A stretch of 9,712 bases of DNA from an uncultured Collinsella sp. (GTDB lineage Bacteria; Actinomycetota; Coriobacteriia; Coriobacteriales; Coriobacteriaceae). Every line of letters starts with the position of its first letter. Position 1 is the first letter of the stretch. Below the pieces are notes generated by a model, which was given only the letters and a program-made list of their open reading frames with translations, made no database searches and was not told the DNA's origin. Location: NCBI GenBank assembly GCA_902496845.1, contig CABVCJ010000068.1, positions 1 through 9,712 on the forward strand, in the 5' to 3' direction. Of this stretch, positions 4,829-9,712 are shown piece by piece. The translations under genes and the position numbers were made by a program.

Positions 4829-6019
4829 GTGCAATATCGCGTTGACCCCAAAAGCGGTAACCGTATCTCGGCGTTGGGGCTGGGCTGCATGAGGTTTCCC
4901 GGTGCGCCGGGACGCCCGGATGCGAAGACAGCCGACGCCATCATCTCCCGTGCGGTGGAGCAGGGGATTAACTACCTGGACACGGCCTATCTCTATCCCG
5001 GCAACGAGGCTTGCGTGGGCGCTTCGCTTGAGCGCCTAGGCCTACGCGACCAGGTTTTGCTCGCGACCAAGCTGCCGCATGCTTCGTGCAAATGCGCGGA
5101 GGATTTCGACCGTTTCTTCGACGAGCAACTGCGCCGCCTGCGGACCGACCATATCGACTATTACCTTATGCACAACATCACCTCGCCCGCCCAGTGGAAA
5201 CGTGTGGTGGCGTTGGGCATCGAGGACTGGATCGCGCGTCAAGAGGCGGCGGGGCGCATTCGCCAGATTGGTTTTTCGTATCACGGCAGCGCGGCGGATT
5301 TCCTGACGGTGCTTGACGCATATGACTGGGATTTTTGCCAGATCCAGTACAACTATGCCGGCGAGCGTTACCAAGCGGGAACGGCAGGACTCATGGCGGC
5401 TGCGGAGCGCGGTCTTGCGGTGTTTGTGATGGAGCCACTGCTGGGCGGTCGTCTAGCGGGCAAACTTCCGCCGCGGGCACGCGCTGTGCTCGATGGCGCC
5501 CGTGACCCGCATTTGCGCACTCCGGCCGCCTGGGGGCTTTCGTGGGTGTGGAACCATCCTCAGGTGACGATGCTGCTTTCGGGTATGACCGATACCGCGC
5601 AAGTGGATGAGAACGCGGCGTTGGCCGATCGGGCCCTGCCGGATTCGATGACGGCTGCTCAGCTCGATGCCATCGCACGCGTGCTGAGGGAGTTTGAAAA
5701 ATCGAATCGCGTGCCCTGCACGGGATGCGGCTATTGCATGCCGTGTCCTAAAGGCATCAATATCCCTGGGTGTTTTGCTGCCTACAACGCAAGCTATGCG
5801 CACAGCTGGTTTACGGGGCTGTCTCAATACTTTACGGCGAGCGCGGTGCGGACGAACGAGCCCAAGCTGGTGAGCAATTGCGTCAAGTGCGGCAAATGCG
5901 CGCGGCATTGCCCGCAGCACATCGATATCCCCGGGCGCTTGGACGACGTACGCCGCCGTTTTCAGCCTGGCCCCGTGACGGCGGTGCTTAAGGCCTTCGG
6001 CAAAACGCGCTCCTCGTGA
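4829..6019 (+). CDS. Aldo/keto reductase with C-terminal 4Fe-4S ferredoxin-like domain
   Basis: A 396-residue protein. Residues 1-290 form an aldo/keto reductase TIM barrel with the full catalytic tetrad: Asp51 and Tyr56 in LDTAYLYPGN, Lys81 in LLATKLPH, His115 in YYLMHNI. Residues 297-307 (CTGCGYCMPCP) and 351-362 (CVKCGKCARHCP) supply eight cysteines for two [4Fe-4S] clusters. This fusion is a common family in anaerobes. It links an NAD(P)H-type barrel to electron transfer through iron-sulfur clusters; the natural substrate is not known. GTG 4829 is the start, behind a G-rich SD (GGAGG 4820-4824). It opens QYRVDPKSGNRISALGLGCM, the normal family N-terminus. The 161-bp gap shared with the divergent 64-residue gene holds a GCCGTGACGGC palindrome (4711-4721) but no promoter I would defend. 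The 79-bp repeat begins immediately after its stop codon. Confidence 0.92.
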   Translation: MQYRVDPKSGNRISALGLGCMRFPGAPGRPDAKTADAIISRAVEQGINYLDTAYLYPGNEACVGASLERLGLRDQVLLATKLPHASCKCAEDFDRFFDEQLRRLRTDHIDYYLMHNITSPAQWKRVVALGIEDWIARQEAAGRIRQIGFSYHGSAADFLTVLDAYDWDFCQIQYNYAGERYQAGTAGLMAAAERGLAVFVMEPLLGGRLAGKLPPRARAVLDGARDPHLRTPAAWGLSWVWNHPQVTMLLSGMTDTAQVDENAALADRALPDSMTAAQLDAIARVLREFEKSNRVPCTGCGYCMPCPKGINIPGCFAAYNASYAHSWFTGLSQYFTASAVRTNEPKLVSNCVKCGKCARHCPQHIDIPGRLDDVRRRFQPGPVTAVLKAFGKTRSS

Positions 6020-6098
6020 CCCTTTTATAACTTGCGGTGGAATAGTTCCTGCTTGCGGCAGAATAAGGCATCGACAGGAACTATTTCACCGCAACTGA
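6020..6098 (+). repeat. 79-bp interspersed hairpin repeat, copy 1
   Basis: This segment is identical to 7207-7285 except at 6030 and 6052. Its core is an inverted repeat with 20-bp arms (6032-6051 and 6075-6094) around a 23-nt centre. The only imperfection, at 6040, is a G-U wobble, and it is kept in both copies. The element fills nearly all of the 90-bp gap between the aldo/keto reductase stop and the next gene. The SD of that gene (AAGGGGG, 6098-6104) follows at once. No T-run follows the stem, so it is not an ordinary terminator. It encodes nothing and carries no transposase. Confidence 0.9.
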
Positions 6099-6109
6099 AG
6101 GGGGCTGTC

Positions 6110-7129
6110 GTGGGCCATCGGGATTCATGTGATGATTTGCGTGAGGTTCGTTGGGGCGTTTTGGGCGCTGGACGCATTTCTCATCGATTTGCATCGTCGC
6201 TCAAGAAGGTCGACGGGGCACGGCTGGTGGCTGCGGCCGGCCGCACTCCTGCACATGTCGAGGAATTTTGCCGAGCGTTTTCGATTGATGCCGCGCACAG
6301 TTATGCCACGGCTGACGATAGCGGCGATGCGGCTTATGATGCGCTGATTGCCGACCCCGATGTCGACGCAATCTACTTGGCTCTTCCACATGGCATGCAT
6401 GCGCATTGGGTCTGTCGGACACTGCGCGCGGGAAAGGCCGTACTGTGCGAAAAGCCGGCCGTTTTGAATGAAGAAGAGGCCCATGCGATCGCCTCCGTTT
6501 CCCGTGAGTGCGGCGTGCCGTTTATGGAAGCGATGAAAAATCGGTTTTGCCCGATGCGTACTCGCGTGAAGGGCTTGCTTGCGTTGGGCGAGCTCGGCCG
6601 TATCGTTTCGATCGAAAGCGTGCAAAAACTCGATTATGGTGAGTCCCCTTCGAGTTATCTGCTCGATCCCTTGCAGGGTGGCTGTCTATATGACATGGGC
6701 TGCTATGCGGTCGGGTGGTTTGAGGATCTGCTTGCGGGTGCGTGTGATGTTTCGTCTCGTGAAGTTCGCTGGCGTGACGTATCGGGCGGCCGCGTGGATT
6801 GGGCCGATGAGATCCATATGAGTGTCGGCGGCATATCCATTCATATGGTGGTCGACGGCAAAGCAGCATATGAAAGCCGCTTAACGATTGCCTGCGAGCG
6901 GGGCTCGTTGGAAATCGAGCGCCTTCATCGTCCCGAGCTCGCCCATGTGAAGTGCTCCGATGGACGAATGCTCGAAATAAATGCCCCGTTTGAGGTCGAT
7001 GATTTCTACGGCGAAATCCAGCATGCGACCCAGCTCATCCGGGCGGGGAAACTCGAGAGTCCCGTCATGCCCCTTGCCGCCACACAGCGCTGCGCGCGCA
7101 TTATCGATGCAATCCGTCTAGCCCTCTAG
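6110..7129 (+). CDS. Gfo/Idh/MocA family NAD(P)-dependent oxidoreductase
   Basis: A 339-residue protein. The N-terminal Rossmann fold starts with VRWGVLGAGRIS (13-24), the dinucleotide loop. CEKP (113-116) holds the family's conserved Lys115. The C-terminal alpha/beta domain contains YDMGCYAV (194-201), where Asp195 and Tyr199 occupy the catalytic D-x-G-x-H/Y positions. Tyr in place of His, and the overall length, recall the dihydrodiol dehydrogenase / xylose dehydrogenase branch; the substrate, probably a sugar or polyol, cannot be read. The frame is open back to a TTG at 6032 inside the hairpin repeat. GTG 6110 has AAGGGGG 5 nt upstream and gives a normal N-terminus, so it was chosen. A short stem spans the stop codon (AGCCCT 7120-7125, AGGGCT 7128-7133) without a T-run, so readthrough towards nfo is possible. 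Confidence 0.9.
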   Translation: MGHRDSCDDLREVRWGVLGAGRISHRFASSLKKVDGARLVAAAGRTPAHVEEFCRAFSIDAAHSYATADDSGDAAYDALIADPDVDAIYLALPHGMHAHWVCRTLRAGKAVLCEKPAVLNEEEAHAIASVSRECGVPFMEAMKNRFCPMRTRVKGLLALGELGRIVSIESVQKLDYGESPSSYLLDPLQGGCLYDMGCYAVGWFEDLLAGACDVSSREVRWRDVSGGRVDWADEIHMSVGGISIHMVVDGKAAYESRLTIACERGSLEIERLHRPELAHVKCSDGRMLEINAPFEVDDFYGEIQHATQLIRAGKLESPVMPLAATQRCARIIDAIRLAL

Positions 7130-7206
7130 GGCTTGGCGCTGACGCGTAGGGGGTCATGACGCCGGCGCCCGTAGCCGTAGTGCTTGGTGGCCCGCATCTC
7201 TGATGC

Positions 7207-7285
7207 CCCTTTTATAGCTTGCGGTGGAATAGTTCCTGTTTGCGGCAGAATAAGGCATCGACAGGAACTATTTCACCGCAACTGA
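7207..7285 (+). repeat. 79-bp interspersed hairpin repeat, copy 2
   Basis: This is the second copy, with arms 7219-7238 and 7262-7281, differing from copy 1 at 7217 (outside the stem) and 7239 (first base of the centre). It again ends just before an SD, here AGGGGGAG (7288-7295) of nfo. The 77 bp between the oxidoreductase stop and this copy hold no other clear feature. Both changes spare the stem, as expected if the hairpin is what is maintained or if the copies are recent. Confidence 0.9.
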
Positions 7286-7301
7286 TGAGGGGGAGCTGGG
7301 G

Positions 7302-8168
7302 ATGCTGACGATCGGGTGTCATCTATCCACGACGAAGGGCTATCGGGCGATGGGGGAGACGGCGTTGTCAATTGGTGCCAATACCTTTGCATTCTTTACG
7401 CGCAACCCGCGCGGCGGCAAGGCGAAAGACCTTGACATGGATGACGTGGCCGCCCTGCGCGAGCTTATGGAACAGAACGATTTTGGCCCGCTTGTGGCTC
7501 ATGCCCCGTATACCTATAACCCTTGCTCGGCCAAAGAGCGGGCGCGCGAGTTTGCCCTGGAGGCCATGGCAGAGGACCTACGGCGCATGGAAGCGCTGCC
7601 CGGCAACTACTACAACTTCCATCCCGGTGCGCATGTGGGACAGGGCTCCGACGCCGGCATTCAAATGATCGTCGACACCCTGTGCCAGGTGATGTTTGAA
7701 GGCCAACAGACGACGGTGCTGCTCGAGACCATGGCCGGCAAGGGCACCGAGGTGGGCCGCAGCTTTGAGGAACTGGCACTCATCATCCAGGGCGTTGCCG
7801 ACAAGTGCCCCGAGCTGTCGGCCAAGTTGGGCGTTTGCTTGGACACCTGTCATGTGAATGACGCCGGCTACGACATCGTCCACGATCTTGAAGGCGTGCT
7901 CGACGAGTTCGATCGTGTGGTGGGTATCGAGCGCCTGCGCGCCGTGCATATCAATGACTCCAAGAACCCCTGCGGCGCCCATAAGGACCGCCACGAATGC
8001 ATCGGTAAGGGCTACCTGGGTAGCGAAGAGTTTGGCGGCGGTATGCAGGTTATGCAGAATATTGTATCGAATGGCCGCTTGCGCGCATTGCCATTCATTT
8101 TGGAGACACCGAACGAACTTGCAGGTTATGCGGCTGAAATCAAATTGTTAAGGTCATTGCAGCAGTGA
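7302..8168 (+). CDS. nfo: Deoxyribonuclease IV (endonuclease IV, AP endonuclease)
   Basis: A 288-residue TIM-barrel enzyme that cleaves 5' to abasic sites and removes 3' blocking groups in base excision repair. All nine zinc ligands of the family are present: His67 (AHAPY), His107 (NFHPG), Glu142 (LLETMAG), Asp181 and His184 (CLDTCHVND), His216 (VHINDS), Asp229 and His231 (KDRHECIGKG) and Glu268 (FILETPN). The length equals the family norm, and the N-terminus (TIGCHLSTTKGY) matches the usual I-G-x-H-x-S opening. ATG 7302 has AGGGGGAG 6 nt upstream. The 5' untranslated region contains the 79-bp hairpin repeat shared with the preceding oxidoreductase gene. Both lie on one strand 172 bp apart, so co-transcription is possible. 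There is no sign of decay. Confidence 0.96.
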   Translation: MLTIGCHLSTTKGYRAMGETALSIGANTFAFFTRNPRGGKAKDLDMDDVAALRELMEQNDFGPLVAHAPYTYNPCSAKERAREFALEAMAEDLRRMEALPGNYYNFHPGAHVGQGSDAGIQMIVDTLCQVMFEGQQTTVLLETMAGKGTEVGRSFEELALIIQGVADKCPELSAKLGVCLDTCHVNDAGYDIVHDLEGVLDEFDRVVGIERLRAVHINDSKNPCGAHKDRHECIGKGYLGSEEFGGGMQVMQNIVSNGRLRALPFILETPNELAGYAAEIKLLRSLQQ

Positions 8169-8174
8169 TGACTG

Positions 8175-8215
8175 TCATAAAGTGGAGTGCTCCATTCACG
8201 TTATGGGTTTGTTTC
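8175..8215 (+). terminator. Possible weak terminator of nfo
   Basis: CATAA (8175-8179) pairs with TTATG (8201-8205). An inner GTG/CAC and the alternative TGGAG/CTCCA add to the stem, which is followed by GGGTTTGTTT. Mismatches and a broken T-run make this a weak candidate. Confidence 0.4.
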
Positions 8216-8229
8216 AATCAGTTTTCTGA

Positions 8230-8258
8230 TTGCGGATTCTTCCAAGCGGGTGCATAAT
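8230..8258 (+). promoter_or_regulatory. Promoter of the substrate-binding lipoprotein gene
   Basis: TTGCGG (8230-8235) and CATAAT (8253-8258) are spaced by 17 bp. The -10 box matches the consensus at five of six positions, the -35 at the first three. Transcription would begin near 8265, giving a leader of about 50 nt. Confidence 0.5.
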
Positions 8259-8315
8259 AACCCTCAGTTTTTGCAGACCTCTGAATCACGTGGGGTCATT
8301 GGAAGGAGACTGATT

Positions 8316-9176
8316 ATGAAGCTGAAGAAGCTTGGCGCATTTGCCGCCACGGGTGCTATGGCGCTCGCCCTTGCTCTGACGGGCTGCGGCTCGTCCAACG
8401 CCACCTCTGGTTCTGATGCCGGTTCCAGCAGCTCTGACGACGCTAAGGTCGAGAAGGTCGACGGTTCCAAGGAGTACGCGCTCGTCAAGGACGGTACGCT
8501 GACCGTCGGCACCTCTGCCGAGTACGCTCCGTTTGAGTACAAGGATGACAATGGCGACTACCAGGGCTTTGACCTTGAACTCATTAAGGCTATCGGCGAT
8601 AAGCTGGGTCTGGATGTCGAGTATGTCAACAATGATTTTGACACGCTCGTCCCCGGCGTTGCTTCGGGCGCCAAGTACGACGTCGCCATCGCGGCTATCA
8701 CCGACACGCCCGAGCGTGAGAAGGAAGTCACTTTCTCCGATTCCTACTACATGGACGATCAGGCTATCGTGACCAAGGTCGATAACACCGACATCACGGC
8801 CGACAACTTCAGCGAGAAGCTCAACAACGCCGACGCTACCATCATCGTCCAGTCTGGCTCGACCGCCGAGGCCTTTGCCCAGGAGAACTTCCCCAAGGCC
8901 AAGATTGTCCCCTACAAGGACGCCACCGAGTGCTTCAGCGCCCTGCAGTCCGATAAGGGCGACGCCGTAGTCACCAACCGCTCCGTTGCCAGCCAGCTGA
9001 CCGCCGAGCAGTTCAACACCTGCCAGACCATCAAGCAGGTCAGCACCGGCGAGGAGTACGCTATCGCCATCAACCAGGGCAACACCAAGCTCAAGGACGA
9101 CATCAACCAGGCCATCAAGGACCTGACTGACGACGGTACCGTTGACGCCCTCATGGCTAAGTACAACATCAAGTAA
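8316..9176 (+). CDS. Amino-acid-type ABC transporter substrate-binding lipoprotein (SBP family 3)
   Basis: A 286-residue lipoprotein. Residues 1-23 are a signal peptide ending in the lipobox LTGC, with Cys24 to be lipidated. A Ser/Asp-rich tether (25-45) leads to a bilobed periplasmic-binding-type domain. VGTSAEYAPFEYKDDNG and GFDLELIKAIG (84-94) are the standard family 3 opening. Arg134 in ITDTPERE is the residue that usually binds the ligand carboxylate. Near residue 221 (DAVVTNRSVA) an Asn stands where many family members have the Asp that binds the ligand amino group, so specificity may differ. The frame is open from 8187, but ATG 8316 has AAGGAG 7 nt upstream and starts the signal peptide. 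A terminator follows and no permease or ATPase is adjacent, so the partner transporter lies elsewhere. Codons are strongly optimised, suggesting high expression. Confidence 0.93.
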   Translation: MKLKKLGAFAATGAMALALALTGCGSSNATSGSDAGSSSSDDAKVEKVDGSKEYALVKDGTLTVGTSAEYAPFEYKDDNGDYQGFDLELIKAIGDKLGLDVEYVNNDFDTLVPGVASGAKYDVAIAAITDTPEREKEVTFSDSYYMDDQAIVTKVDNTDITADNFSEKLNNADATIIVQSGSTAEAFAQENFPKAKIVPYKDATECFSALQSDKGDAVVTNRSVASQLTAEQFNTCQTIKQVSTGEEYAIAINQGNTKLKDDINQAIKDLTDDGTVDALMAKYNIK

Positions 9177-9198
9177 AATAGCTACTTGATTGCGCGCG

Positions 9199-9229
9199 GG
9201 CCCTTTCCGTTTTGGCGGAGAGGGCCTTT
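9199..9229 (+). terminator. Terminator of the substrate-binding lipoprotein gene
   Basis: GGCCCTTTCCG (9199-9209) pairs with CGGAGAGGGCC (9216-9226), with one G-U pair and a TTTTGG loop, followed by TTTG. It begins 22 bp after the stop codon, so the lipoprotein gene is probably monocistronic. Confidence 0.8.
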
Positions 9230-9294
9230 GCGCTTCTCTTGACGGAGAGTGTTTCCGTCTCGTTTTGCCGGCAACTTCTACGATAGGAGCCACC

Positions 9295-9712
9295 TTGTCT
9301 CGACTGAACAAAGGGGCTGCGGAGCAGCGTTTTCCACTGCCCGCCTTGTTCCAAAAGCTAGCCTGCGCCATGGCCGTGGCGCTCGCGCTGGTGTGCGTGG
9401 GGGCATATGCGCCCACGACCGCCCAGGCGCTTGAGACCGCAAAGATTACCGCCCGACCCAACACCGGTTCGGGCAGCGCTGTGGTCGGCGGCACCGAGAC
9501 GCGCATTACCTGGGAAGTTCAGGCCGATGCCGACGAGGAGCTGAGCGGTCTTTCTCTGACGTTTGTCGACGGCACGACGTTTGGTACCGATGACACGCGA
9601 TTGACGATGCTCTCGGGCGAGGACCTCATGGATCGTACGCCCATGAAGCCCACGTGCAAGGCTGACGGCCAGACGCTCAAGATTGACTTTGGCGAGACGG
9701 CGCCTGCCGGCG
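9295..9712 (+). CDS. Secreted or surface protein, N-terminal part (3' end outside window)
   Basis: A frame opens at TTG 9295 with AGGAG (9285-9289) 5 nt upstream and stays open for 139 codons to the window end. The N-terminus (MSRLNKGAAEQRF) is basic and rather long. A hydrophobic stretch (about 22-39) follows, ending in TAQA (42-45), a signal-peptidase I site. The mature part (LETAKITARPNTGSGSAVVG, then TRITWEV and LSGLSLTFVDGTTFG) is Thr/Gly-rich and looks like beta-sandwich, as in surface or cell-wall-anchored proteins. A sorting signal cannot be checked because the end is missing. An internal ATG lies at codon 26, but using it would remove the basic region needed for export. The family was not recognised. 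Confidence 0.75.
   Translation, partial: MSRLNKGAAEQRFPLPALFQKLACAMAVALALVCVGAYAPTTAQALETAKITARPNTGSGSAVVGGTETRITWEVQADADEELSGLSLTFVDGTTFGTDDTRLTMLSGEDLMDRTPMKPTCKADGQTLKIDFGETAPAG

Noticed and set aside
6032..6109. TTG start at 6032 for the Gfo/Idh/MocA protein
   Set aside because: It would translate the hairpin repeat. GTG 6110 has a proper SD and gives the normal family N-terminus.
6020..7285. Two hairpin repeats as ends of a composite mobile element carrying the oxidoreductase gene
   Set aside because: The copies are direct rather than inverted, no transposase lies between them, and the enclosed gene matches its surroundings in composition. Independent insertions or shared control elements fit better.
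8286..9506. 406-codon minus-strand open frame opposite the substrate-binding lipoprotein
   Set aside because: It is a mirror of strongly biased codons. It crosses a terminator and the start of the next gene, and its composition (Val/Leu/Gly/Asp repeats) is typical of an antisense shadow.

Overview
The window reads as chromosomal DNA from a high-GC Gram-positive gut actinobacterium, most likely Collinsella or a close Coriobacteriia relative. This is inferred from the strong G/C preference at third codon positions, the use of GTG and TTG starts behind purine-rich Shine-Dalgarno (SD) sites, the Ser/Gly/Asp-rich lipoprotein, and the style of the secreted proteins. No rRNA, tRNA, CRISPR array, transposase or phage gene was seen.

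Left part (1-1941): the 5' end of a LysR-type regulator on the minus strand faces away from metY (O-acetylhomoserine sulfhydrylase). Between them lie a LysR-like dyad, a good sigma-70-type promoter and a leader RNA of about 175 nt. The leader contains a 17-codon reading frame with a near-perfect SD (MNCLPRRMPGSCLRPSA, two Cys, two Met). Its codons overlap helices that cannot form at the same time. This looks like ribosome-mediated attenuation of a sulfur amino acid gene and is the most interesting signal in the window. metY ends at a strong terminator.

Middle part (1942-4828): a secreted 261-residue protein with a C-terminal domain resembling the 3D / double-psi beta-barrel family, a 68-residue two-helix membrane protein, a terminator shared with a convergent ketopantoate reductase-family gene, and a 64-residue minus-strand gene that may be the tail of a cyclase-family protein.

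Right part (4829-9712): an aldo/keto reductase with a ferredoxin-like tail, a Gfo/Idh/MocA-type oxidoreductase, endonuclease IV (nfo), an amino-acid-type ABC substrate-binding lipoprotein, and the start of a secreted protein cut by the window end. The oxidoreductase and nfo are each preceded, just before their SD, by a copy of the same 79-bp element (97% identical), whose core is a 20-bp inverted repeat. It is an interspersed repeat that forms part of both 5' untranslated regions.

The genes do not form one pathway. The window is mostly single-gene or two-gene units carrying sulfur amino acid synthesis, redox enzymes, DNA repair, nutrient uptake and cell-surface proteins.
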